From the NCBI GenBank assembly GCA_022059125.1, contig JAEUWY010000012.1:1240001-1304000 (forward strand): DNA of 64,000 bases. Reading direction: 5' to 3'. A program made the position numbers and the translations under genes. Origin of the DNA: Corynespora cassiicola (Eukaryota > Ascomycota > Dothideomycetes > Pleosporales > Corynesporascaceae). The notes beneath the pieces are model-generated. The model did not search any database. It saw nothing but the letters and a program-made list of their open reading frames with translations, and was not told the origin of the DNA. This document shows positions 11,030 through 22,224 of the stretch, one piece after another. Each line of letters begins with the position of its first letter. Position 1 is the stretch's first letter.

Positions 11030-13272
11030 ATGTCTCTGTTCAGCTTCTGCAAAGCTGTGGCTCTCGCTGCCCTGCTCATGGATGGCTCCCATGCTCGGGG
11101 CTTCGGAAGATACGGCTACAGGAAAGGCCAAGCAAAACCCAGTGTCACCGACACAACACCGCGGCCGACAGGAACTTGGATCAGCCCCGAGTACAAATGG
11201 ATATTCGAATACCCACTGCCGGAAGGGACCACGAAGAGCTCCAAACTGTGGGTAAAATCCTCGTCGTACCATGTACATCATTAATCATTCCTATAGCACG
11301 TATACCAATGAGGAGACGGGTGCGGTCATCGACTACTACGAGATGGAATTGAAGAAATTCACAAAGCAGATCTACCCCAATCTCCCTGCAACTGAGTTGG
11401 AAGGATATGATGGATCATCCCCGGGCCCTATGTTTGTCATGCAGCAAGGTCGAGGTAGGAATCCGTCATCCAGAAATTTGCTGTTTGCAGAATGCTGATT
11501 TATATATCCAGAGGCAGTTGTACGGTTCAGCAACAATGGGCCTACCAACATGTCTGTCCACGTGCACGGCCAGTACAACCGTGCGCCCTTCGACGGCTGG
11601 GCCGGAGACTACGCATTACCTGGACAGTATAAGGTAACCACCAATGACATCTGTTCCAGATTGATATTGACCTGTTACAGGATTATTATTATCCAAATGC
11701 GCAAAATGCAAGGACAATCTGGTACCATGATCACACAGAGTTTGAGACTGGCGTGAATGCGTATCGGGGTCAAGAGGGCTACTACATCCTCACCGACCCT
11801 GAAGAGCAAGCGCTTGGTCTTCCTAAAGGCGATTATGACGTTTCGTTGGCTTTGGCAGCAAAGATTTACGACAAAGACGCTCAGTTGGTGTATGACACCA
11901 ACAATGGTATTGGGCTTTTTGGCGACGTGATTCAAGTGTAAGATGAGTCCTCCGACTCTGAGATATCATCTGACAAGACATATAGGAATGGACAGCCATG
12001 GCCCTATCTCACTGTCGAACCTCGCAAATACCGTTTCCGCCTTCTCAATGGCGCTGTCAGCAGGGGTGAGTTCATTCGTCCCCTCTTCACCATTGAAAAG
12101 TTTCTAATTCGACCCAGTTTTCGATATCAACTTCGTTGAGGGTCTTGAGGGCGACCCGATAGAGTTCACAGCAATTGCTTCCGATTCAGGTCTATTTTCC
12201 CACCCAGTGCAGACCAAGAACATCGCATTGTCCATGGGAGAGCGCTACGAGATCGTCTTTGACTTTTCAAACTATGCTGGCAAAAATCTCACTCTCAAGA
12301 ATGGCCGTGGTATGGGAGAAATGGTTGATTATGCTGCTACCGACCTTGTCATGCGCTTTGTAGTTGGTGATTCTGTCACGGACCAGAGTAACAACGGAGA
12401 TATCCCGCAGGATCTACGCTACATCCCCCCGCCGCCAAAGACGGATGTAGTTAAGGACTTCACCTTTGGACGCGAAAACGATGAATGGGTAATCAACGGT
12501 GTTGGCTTTTCTGACATCGAGCACCGCATCTTGACAAGGCCCACTTTGGGTGCTGACGAGATCTGGACTCTTCGCAACGGCAATGGAAACGGCACGCATC
12601 CCGTCCACATTCACCTGGTCGACTTTCAGGTTCTGTCCCGCACAGGTGGTCGCAATGAAGTCCTGCCATACGAAGCAGCCGGAATGAAGGATGTCGTCTG
12701 GCTAGCTGGCGGCGAAACCGTGCAAGTGGTTGCGCGCTATGCGCCTTGGGAAGGAGTCTAGTAAGTCCCACCTCCTTTGCCCTACCCAGACAGGACTAAC
12801 CTAGCCTAGTATGTTTCACTGCCACAACTTAGTACACGAGGATCATGACATGCTGGTCGCCTTCAACGTCACCCAGCTTGAGCAATGGGGCTATGACAAC
12901 TCGACAATGTTTATCGATCCCTTGCAACCCGAGTTCCGCCCCAAGGACATCAACCCCGAAGACTTCACCGAAGATGCCATCTACAAGAAACTTGCTTGGT
13001 TCTACAGCACCAATGCGTATAATACGACACGAGGACATTCTGAGCATGCTTCGTCTTCGCCCCCGCCGCCGCCATCATCCGCAAGATCAACTCAATCAGC
13101 GACGGCCAATGGATCAGTGTCTCCCACGCCAACCCCATCGGGCGGCTACGCAACTCCCTCGCTCAGCACCAAAGCGGCGGCTACGCCAAGCTCGTTCAGC
13201 TACAGCTGGACTCGCTCCTCTTACGTTCGATCTTCAGCAACACCAACCAGCCGCAGTTGGGGAGGCTACTAA
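11030..13272 (+). CDS. Secreted multicopper oxidase, bilirubin-oxidase type
   Basis: Exons are 11030-11247, 11297-11454, 11512-11633, 11681-11937, 11986-12065, 12118-12760 and 12810-13272, giving 646 residues. Three cupredoxin domains oxidise a phenolic or tetrapyrrole substrate at a type 1 copper and reduce O2 to water at a trinuclear cluster. All four copper motifs are intact: HVHG (142-145), WYHDH (180-184), HPVHIH (439-444) and HCHNLVHEDHDM (496-507). Type 1 ligands are thus His439, Cys497, His502 and axial Met507. The HCHN..HEDHDM wording, the GYDG.SPGP segment and the VNGQPWP..VEPRKYRFR segment are typical of the bilirubin oxidase/CotA-like branch rather than classical laccases. Residues 1-23 look like a signal peptide. 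After residue ~575 there is a Ser/Thr/Pro-rich tail, probably O-glycosylated. The start at 11030 has a gccaccATG context. The substrate cannot be told from sequence. Confidence 0.93.
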
Positions 13273-15453
13273 TAACGAAAAGGGGCTTGGCGTTTTTATC
13301 TTGATTGGATGACCATTTTTAACACATGCATGAGGGTGTGACCACTGACGGGCACCCAAACTGGCGTTACGGGACAATGGGTTCATTTTAATTTGCATCT
13401 TTGGGATAGATGAAATTCTAATGAGTGACGAGGTAGTACGCAATATTATTCTTTTCACGGAACCTAAACGGTTGTGCACTCTGCTGGTGAAAGCATGGTA
13501 CCATGCATCTGTTCAGGCTGCACATGATCATTCCAGTAGAACATTGCCTATATGCCGATGAACCAATGATGTCTAGGTTTGCTAACGAAAGTTGGATCAT
13601 TGATCTTGCTTGACATTGATGTGTTGCCTAATAAGTCAGTTATGTGTGCAGGTTTGCCAGGGAGAGATGTTTCATGTATCGGTGGCTGTAGATCAAATCA
13701 GCGATAATACGACCCATCCCCTTGGATACTCTCGGAGATACAGGGATCAAACTCATCTAATGGTGGATCGATTGTTGTGTAAATTACGAAAAGTATATTT
13801 GCCTATGAACATCGTGAAAGTTTTTGTGTATGCTTAGCTAATTCCGAAGAGCCAGTTCACCTTAGAGCTCAAAATCTTCCATCATAAAGGGCCCATTGAT
13901 GACGTAGGAAATTTTGACGGAGCGAATACGATTTTCCAACTTATCACAATGGTTCCAAACTTCCAGTTTCTTCAAGACCTTCGGAAAGGAAATAAAGACA
14001 CTTTAAATTTTCAGAAAGACCTGCGATCTCCTGTTCCCATAAGCTTACATCTAAAACGACTGGATCACGGCATATATCTTAGTTGCAAATTTTTTAATAA
14101 CCATAGAAAAGACACATATCCAGAAATCCAAGGTGCTCTACAGAGAAGCATCCTGTCAAATCATGCTCTCTGAGGTGATATATGATGCTGTGGATATTTT
14201 TTCAAGTGTGCGAAAGTCTCAAAACATGTCCTCTCGCTCCTATAGAATTGAGAAAATAATGACCAATTCCAGAAATATCCTAAGTTCAGGCTTTAACTGC
14301 AAGAAATTACTTCGCTGAAAACGAAACTCGGCATCTCATGGAGATAAATCACCTTCGACGCTTATCTAGGTGAGGTTTTGGAGGTGTTGAGCATACTGAA
14401 ATAGTTATATCACGCATCATAATTGCAATAATTGACTGCAAAAGTGCACTTAATCTTGTCACTTTTGACTATCATCCTATTGAGAATAGTATAGGAGCCG
14501 AATCGCATTAAAGTTCATAAACACATCCAAAAGCCATCAGCCCCGCTATATATGATAGATAAGGAAGTGATATCAATGTACAAGATACTTCCCAAAAACG
14601 TATTCTGGCGCGATTTATACTAGAAACTTAGAGAGTTCACGCAATACTAAACCACGATGATATCGAATATTTAAATAATCCGACTTCTTATAAGCTTTTC
14701 TTATTAAATTCAGTTATCATGTTTCTCTTCTGATTATGATCATTCATAACCTAGCTAATAAGATACAAAGATTAACAAAAAATAGATGCTCATAGGAGTA
14801 AAAAATTCTGCAATATGTGCCACTATGTAGCGAGGAAAGAGAAAAAGAGAAAAGGATCCACTATATATTTGTTTTAAGCATGTATTGTCATCTGATCAGG
14901 TTCATGTTGGAACCTGAGCTGTTGAACATGAGAGAAAGATGGAGGCCTGGAAAGCGCCGGGCCACAGACTTAGAATTCTGTTAGCTCTGGAGGTGATATT
15001 CGCAATTGTGTTTTTCTGAATGCATTAGGATTTCTAATTTTAATGCGAGTATTTGAATATTGAACTGATATGTATGTGGAGCGCAGCATGGATTTGTCGA
15101 AGATCCAAGGGATGGTCAAACTGGCCAAGGAAAGGGAGCAAACGGCAGTGCATATACGCCCATGCCGATAACCATCAGCACCAAACAAGCCAAATTTGAT
15201 AACAATGAGTTTCAGAAGATCTGTAAAATAATCCAAATCCATACTCTGGACATGTAACGATTGTGAGATGTTAAGAAAATAGACAAAAGGATATCCTAAG
15301 AAGTAAAGACAGCATCCCACAAAATCAAAGTCGCACTATCTGCGACGGCTCTTCGAACCAATACCCAAAACTCCATGCTGGACACGCAAAATCGCGAAGC
15401 TCTCATCCTCCATGTGCTTGCCAACCAGACATCCCAACTGCTCTTGGAGCTCA
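13273..15453. other. AT-rich gene-poor block
   Basis: No gene is supportable. From about 13600 to 15330 the sequence is strongly AT-rich with only short ORFs, unlike its flanks. This could be an RIP-mutated or otherwise decayed repeat, or simply AT-rich spacer. No terminal repeats or transposase/reverse-transcriptase motifs are visible. Confidence 0.55.
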
Positions 15454-16525
15454 TCACGCACCATTGAGGTACGCCTTGCCACCAGCCTTCTTGTCAAACT
15501 CCATGCAATCGCTCAGTCCACACACATCAAACATCTCCCTTGGACTCCACCTCTTGCCATCAGGCTCCACACTCTCAACCTTGCCTACAGTCTTGAGCTG
15601 TTGCACTGCCTTCCTGACAGCAGGGTACACGACCTCGATGCCGAGGGCTGGATAAATGGCAATCTTGTAGCCAATGTCCCTAGCCTCCTGAGCCGACCAG
15701 TCGGGAGACACACCACCGGGAACATTGTTGAAGAGGCAAGGGGTAGGATGAAGGTCGCGGACCATATTCTCAGCTTCAGTGCGAGAAGTCACGCCTTCGA
15801 GGAACGCAACATCAGCACCCACAGAAATGGCAGCGCGGAGCCTGTTGACAGCTTCTTCGTACCCAAAGCCCTGGAGGGCGTCGGTGCGCGCAATGAGCAC
15901 AATGTCGCTGCCCGACTGCTCTCTGGCGAGGACGGCAGCCTTGATTCGGGACACGTACTCGTCCGTGTCGACGAGCTGCTTGCCTTGGAGGTGGCCGCAG
16001 CGCTTGGTGACGACCTGGTCTTCGAGATGCAGGCCGGCAACGCCAGCACGGATGTACTGTGTCACTGTGCGACCGACCATGATGGCGCCACCGTAGCCGG
16101 TGTCGGCGTCCGCGATCAGAGGCACCGAGGGGTCGAGGGAGGCAATCATGGCGGCGTTGTCGCGCATGTCGTTCATGGTTGCGACGCCCATGTCTGCCAT
16201 GCCGAGGCGGGACATTGTGGTTCCTGCTCCGGTCTGGATGGGTCGTTAGAGCATGCTCAAATCGTTTGGAGTAACATGGTCATGATTGCAAGTGGAAGAG
16301 TGGCTCAGTGGATCGACAGGAAGGCATGTGATGGACAAAGTAGAGAGACGAGAGACGAGAGACGTAGAGGGGGAAGCGTACCATATACAAGCAATCCACA
16401 CCCTCCTGTAGGGCAATGCGAGCAGTATAGCCATCGTAGACACCTGGGCACACCAGAATCTCATTGGGCCTCTCGATCAGCTTCCTCAACTTCTCCACGG
16501 GCGACATTCTCTTTTCCGATACCAT
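15454..16525 (-). CDS. Isocitrate lyase / PEP mutase family protein
   Basis: Exons are 16525-16382 and 16233-15454, giving 307 residues. The intron starts GTACGC and ends CCAG. This is a TIM-barrel enzyme of the isocitrate lyase/phosphoenolpyruvate mutase superfamily, whose members make or break C-C or P-C bonds in 2-hydroxy or oxo acids. Visible marks are the substrate-loop start LYMTGAGTT across the splice junction, the Mg-binding DADTGYGG (Asp90, Asp92), LEDQ (Glu119) and the catalytic KRCGH loop (125-129, Cys127). The length fits methylisocitrate-lyase-like, dimethylmalate-lyase-like, oxaloacetase or carboxyphosphonoenolpyruvate-mutase-like fungal proteins. It is too short for glyoxylate-cycle isocitrate lyase. 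Phosphonate synthesis is unlikely, as no partner phosphonopyruvate decarboxylase lies nearby. I chose the Met at 16525; a second Met at 16507 is possible. The exact substrate is unknown. Confidence 0.9.
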
Positions 16526-18968
16526 GGTTCCTTGTTCCAAAAGGGGGATGAAGGCAACAGCGAAGGACCTTGCTCTTTTTTTTTTCCCTCTGTCCAAAAA
16601 AGATATTGTTCGCCTTCTTGCTCCCTGTTATAATAATCTAAGTTTTTCTGGTACTTTAGGTTCAACAAGAGAATTAAATTCCCGGTTCACCTAGTCCTCA
16701 ACAAGAAAAACAACAAAGTACGTCGCCGAATTCTGCCTTGATGTCTCAGGCCACACACCCCGTGCACGCAACACCCTACTCTTATATATATGTAGATGCT
16801 CCCTTTTAATCCCCCCCACCTATTATCCACATCAATCCTTGCACCAAAACGGTCTACTAACCCAGAATCTCGGAACAACCCCGTACGAGCCCCAAAATAA
16901 ACCCTTCAAGACTGACCGACCGGCCCGAGGACCTATAGACACAATTCCTCAAAGGCCGACAGTAATCAAAAAGGTTGTTCGTATCTGCACAAAAATTTAA
17001 AAGATCCGAAGATTCGCCTTTCAAGGGAGCAAACTCAATCACCAAAAAAAGTATAATGTTAATTGCAAAGGGAAACACAGCTAAAACAGAGATAAAAAAA
17101 TCTAACTCCCGGAGAGGGGTCCAGGCCCCGAGATAAACCACGCACCAGCGCATACACACACTCTCTCTCTTTCTCTCTGCCCTTTCCTCACTCACCATTT
17201 GGTGCGATTTTCCCCGCAATCGCCGGCCGCTCCTAACCCACGCACGCACGCCAAACGCCCAGTAGTGACGCAGAGTGACGCACAAGCGCGTCGCCGACCT
17301 TCGCCGGCCTTTTGACCGATCCCCCCCCAAAAAAGCCCAGACAACAAATGCGTATGCGTGATGGGCTGGCAAAACTTTTGGGGAGATCTCGGCCTTCGCC
17401 GACTCGGCGAGAAAAGGTTCAAAGGAAAAAAAGTTTAAAATGGGGTAAGGATGTGTTGACTGTGCAGCGATTTGGAGAGAATGGGGAACCCGGTTTTTAT
17501 TTTTTTTTACTTGTTTGGTCCCGTGGGATATCGGCGAGATGGAGGTTAGGCGGAGGGAGGAGTGAGGGGTATTGGGTACCTATATCACGAGGTGGCGTCC
17601 CTCCCATCCCGCGTGGGAGCGATGGGCAGGCAAAGGATTCCTCTCGTCCTGTTTTTTTTACTTGTTCCCTGTTGCATGGGCTCTGGTTAAGGTTTTCCTG
17701 CGGCACGGATCGTTCGTTCCGAGGCCATATGTCACCTCTGCCTTCGGCTCTTTTTTCTTGTTGGTGTCTTGGGGGCGATTCGTTTCTCGACTACACCACG
17801 CAAACCCAGCCTGTCAAAACTTAAAGCTGTGCTACTAACTTTTTCGTTTCGTTCCGATTTATGGCCTCAAGAAAAAATCCCTCATACTATTTAGCATTTC
17901 CTTTTACTTTTCCCCTTTGTCATCCCACACTTGAGCTGATTATGGCTGACTGGTTGAGGAAATAAACATCCTACTCCATAAACTCCACAACGGTACACCC
18001 ACGTTTACGGACATATATCCGGCCTTTTGAACCGCTTGGTTATGTTATGAATACACCAAGCGTGAAGAGATGACAGTTTTTTTTTTCTTTCTCGGTCACG
18101 AATTCGGATATCGAGAGTACTCCATGTTCGGAGTTTGTTCGCCAGTCGCCATGACCCACGATGCAATCCTTCGGACCGCGAACCACTTAATCCACCGGAC
18201 TCTCCAGTCGCGATGCGTTTTTCTTCATTTTGTCGAATCTTTCCTGAACAACATCTTGCCCGGAGACTGTCGCTATACCATGCCGGCGTAGCGTGTGCAA
18301 GCCATGTCGCTACTCACATCGCAAACTAACCCAGTCCAGCATAGTGCTATCTTGCAGCAACCCGGGGATCTATGCGACGCAGCTTTGGCAAACTGCGGTC
18401 GAAAACCTCCTCTGGTGGCTCAACATAGCCTAACAGATACCCTTCAGGTCATGCCTGACCCGTCGGGTGCAGAATCTTGGAAAGCGGATAAAAAAGATGC
18501 CGGACACAATTCGATCCACGTTGGCTGCACACGATACCGAGCCATTTGTGGCACAGCCAAAGTGTCTACAACCAGCGGATTCCGAACATCGGATCTGGGC
18601 CAAGCCACACGGAGAGGACATTACCCATTACCAGACTTTGCCCATACCCATACCGCACAGTCCACCGGAAAAGACAGGGAAACGCAATCCCAAAATAGCG
18701 CAAAGCAATTAGCGCGATGACGTGCCACAGAATCGAACGGAAAAACAGCAACAGCAGCAGGTACCGAAAGTTCAGACTCGGTGTGGGGATGACCTTCCAC
18801 CGTGGGGCTGAGGATGCGGTTCTCCGAGGTCGCACGCAAAACACGGTGCACCGAATCAGGTGCAAGTACAACGTCGATGGTACTTGTGGCTATGTTTCAT
18901 CCGAATTTCCTCCAGTCAGTGCTCTTCGGATGACAGCTCTCGTGACGTGGGTGGTTGCTTCCGCTGGG
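16526..18968. other. Intergenic, 2.4 kb
   Basis: This holds the promoter of the PEP-mutase-like gene on the left and the 3' flank of the zinc-cluster gene on the right. A CA/CT microsatellite lies near 17152-17178. The ORF at 16857-17372 (-) has no recognisable feature and I do not call it. No RNA gene was seen. Confidence 0.55.
17152..17178. repeat. CA/CT microsatellite
   Basis: A short (CA)n run passes directly into (CT)n with two single-base interruptions. It lies about 630 bp upstream of the PEP-mutase-like start codon. It could be polymorphic or a GA-type promoter element; no function is shown. Confidence 0.7.
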
Positions 18969-21292
18969 TCAACCAAAGGTGTACCCAGCGTTCTCCGGGA
19001 CAGGTCCCATAGGAATGTTTGGCCATCCGTTCGAGAGATCGAAGCTGGCTGCCCAGTCGTAGTCGGGGAACTGGTCCAGTATTTGGGGCATGTTGTAGTC
19101 TGAGCCATCCCAGGTGTCGAAGCTCATGGCTGGTCCTGTTAATGGCGCTTGGGCCACAGCAGCTGGATTTGGCTGTATCTGGCTGATGGGAAGTGGTTCG
19201 AATTTCGCCATGGGTGCCGGCGCAGCTCCTGCTTGAGTCGTTATTTCCTTTACTTCCTTTTCATAATCTTGACCTGTGCGTTAGTTTTTTCTTTTGCCAA
19301 GGTTGAGAATGTATCAAGTCTTACCTGGCGTGGTGGGCTGGGTCTGAGCATTGGAGGGCATGGTACTCTCGTCGCCATTGTATGGATTGCTCATGTGGCC
19401 AAACTCCTCTCGCCAGTACCAGAACATGTCGAAAGAGACACTCATGCTCAGTCTAGTTCTCAGACGAAGGCCAAGCGATTCCACTCGACCGTCCTTACGA
19501 AGGAAGATCTTGGTACTTCCCCAGAGATTACTCATGATACCAGCACATCTTGCCCCAAGATCATTCTTTTGTAATGACACGGTATTCATGAAATCAACGG
19601 CTTTAAAGAAGGCTTGCTCGCCTGCAACAAGATCGAGATGCTGTGCAAGGGGACTGCGGCAAAGCTTGAGAATTGCGAACCCCGCCAAGGTCATGGTCCT
19701 ATCGACAAAAGATGGGCAAACAGTGGCGAAGTTGGTTTGCTGCACCATTGTGTGCGCAGTTTGAGCAGTGGATACACACAAGGAGTAGAGGCGGGTGAGT
19801 GCATCTTGGTCGGGGCCCGGGTTCGTTGGGTGGGCGAAGAAGTGGAACGCTAGTAGATGTATGCGCACGCAGTTGAGTTGGAAGGTATCTAACACATGAG
19901 CACTATCCAGATCTTCAATGTTTGGCAACTTACCGAGCTCACTTGGCGATGAAGGCGCCAGGCTGAGTAATTGGGAGTCAAAGATGCTAATCAATGACCG
20001 CAGTACGCTTGCATCACAATGTATTGACTGCAAATCCGTTCTCACCATTGCCGACATGGCACGCAAGAGGATCAAGTGCATCTTGTGGAGAAACTGAAGG
20101 TCACCTGGGAGGTAGGGTGCCATGTCTTCACGCTCGCGTTCGTTGCCGTCGAGGAAAGACTCGGCAATGACGAGGGGTGGGATGCCTTCAGCACAGCTCG
20201 TTCTGGATAGGTTTAGCAATGGCTTCTGGGGAATTCGCCATGAAGCTCACCTGATGGACACAATGACGCAGTGCATCCACAACTTTGCTCGACATATTGT
20301 CTGATCTTGATCCTTCTTCAATGGTATCCTGGCAAAATCCTGGCCCACGCCAGCAACATGCAGACCTATTTGCGTCGCAAGATGTACCGCAGCGCCAGAA
20401 AGGACGTTTGTCATGTCCTTGTACATGCTGTTGGTTGACAGACGCCATGTGCATAGGATCAGTAGGCCCTGGATGACTGGGATGGGTGTGGATCGTAGGG
20501 CCATGGACGAGAAAGCCAGTGGGGTGATCAGTTGGCTGATCTTATCGAGAATGCTCGGATCTTCGGAGTACCTCCGCGCTCCGGTCACTATGATGGTCCA
20601 GAAAAGGAAAGGCGAGAGCTCGTAGTAGCTGTTGGGAGACATGGAAGGATCCAGGATGGGTAACAGCGGGTGATACTGGGTGAAGAACCTGGGGTCGAGG
20701 TCAGCATGGCGGTTTGGGGCAGGAGGTGGTAGACAAGGACTGAGCGTACAGGGCGAAGCAGTCCTCTATTCTTTTCGGGTCAATGACATAGGTGTCCAGG
20801 ACGCGCGGGAGGGTTGGCGTCTGGGTGGAGCCCTTGCGCGTGGCTGGCCTGGACGTGTGGCCATTTTCGAAGGCGGGGGAGAGGGATGCAGAGGCATCTG
20901 TCTGAGAGGGATTGGAGTAGGTGGCCGAGCCCTGGTCCATGGGACTGTAGTTCTGCATGTTGGCATCGGAAGTCGGGGTGGAATGGGGGACGTTGGGGTC
21001 ATTCGAGGTGTGGCGCATGTTCCACCGGAGCTCCTCGAGCTCTCGCCGCATCTCAGCTTTGGTCTGGCGCAAGTTCCTCGTCGAGGTGGGGAGAATGCGG
21101 CACTCGAGGTTCATCTTCTTGCAGCGCGAGCAGGACTCGTGCGGAACTCTGTTCTGCTCGACATCACAGCGGATCTGGCACCATCAGCGCGCGCGTCCTT
21201 GCCCCTCGACTCCACCTGGGTGGCAGCAGCGGGAGGCGGGTTACCTTTTGCTGGCGGCACTCAACACATGCCTTTCTGCGTGGCGTCGTCAT
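18969..21292 (-). CDS. Zn2Cys6 transcription factor
   Basis: Exons are 21292-21245, 21174-20750, 20688-20251, 20202-19325 and 19273-18969, giving 697 residues. The N-terminus carries a complete binuclear zinc cluster, Cys9, 12, 19, 31, 34 and 41 (CX2CX6CX11CX2CX6C), split after residue 16 by intron 1. A basic linker and a short coiled coil (TKAEMRRELEELRWNMRH, about residues 53-70) suggest dimeric DNA binding. Residues ~150-560 resemble the fungal-specific middle homology region, with LFFTQYHPLLPILDP at its start. The C-terminus is rich in Asp, Trp, Tyr and Phe and may be an activation domain. The CVECRQQK wording recalls the Leu3 group of regulators, but that assignment is tentative. It lies on the same strand as the PEP-mutase-like gene, 2.4 kb upstream of it. 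A regulatory link is speculative. Confidence 0.93.
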
Positions 21293-22224
21293 GGTGTCTC
21301 GCGTCTCGCGTCTCGCGGGGGCGTTCGGCGGTCAATGGAGTGCGCCCGCTGCCGTGCTGCTCATGTCTCGCGAACGGCTGGAAAAGCAAAGGGAGCAGTT
21401 GTTGCAGGGGGGGTGGAGCAGCAGCAGTAAAGATTTGGCTGTTACGTCGTCATTCGGCCTTCGCCCGGTCTGATCGGATGGCGGGGATGGTTCCCGAGGA
21501 AGGACCGAGCAGCACTGGAACCTCCCGCCGTCAAATTCTTCTGCAAGATTTTTTCCGCTCTACAATTGCATGTTTCAGACAGGTCGGTCTTGGTTGGGTG
21601 CTCTGCTTTTGGCTTGCGACGGTCAGGCTTGTCGGTGCAGGCATGCGTGCCTGGCGAGGGCCTGGGGATTTTCATCGTATCCACCCGCCTAAGCCCGCCC
21701 CGGCCTAGCCGCTGGCCCTCACAGACTATCCATCGATCAAGTTGCGCCTCGCCCAGTATCACACGCAGATGGTCAAGCACTAGCACGTCGCAAGGGGCGC
21801 GTAGAAATTCCGCTGCACGAGGGAAAGGATGGTCACCTTCCTCTTCCAAACAAAGCCTTTCATTGTTGCTGTCCCTTCCCCGGACTCCCTTCGCACTGCC
21901 ACTATACCAATGCTACCACCTCAGCCCACGGATGCTCCCCTCTAATGCGCGCTCGACTCTAAAACGTCTAGGATATCATATTAACGAACTCCACAAATCT
22001 TCGGCCGTCTCGGCAATCGCTCCAAAAACGAAAATTGGCAACAGCTCCAAGGAGAGACAAGAAGATCAAGAGAGAAAAAAATATCAGGCAAAAAAAAAAA
22101 AAAGGATACGAGGAACCACTGGGACCCGCCCAAGCAGCAGCAGCATGGAAAGAGTCCCAGCTCGACCGGACTGAGCGCTGCAAAATCCCTCATCACTTGG
22201 ACACCAACCCAACCCTGAGCATGC
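21293..22224. other. Intergenic between NAD kinase and zinc-cluster gene
   Basis: This contains the 3' flank of the NAD kinase gene and the promoter of the zinc-cluster gene. A run of 14 A lies at 22090-22103. Several long ORFs here are antisense or shadow frames with low-complexity translations. Confidence 0.6.

Noticed and set aside
15412..16551. 379-codon open frame on the + strand
   Set aside because: It is antisense to the PEP-mutase-like gene, whose two exons carry clear family motifs.
16857..17372. 171-codon - strand frame with a hydrophobic stretch
   Set aside because: No domain, an Arg-rich start and microsatellite sequence inside; more likely promoter or leader of the PEP-mutase-like gene.
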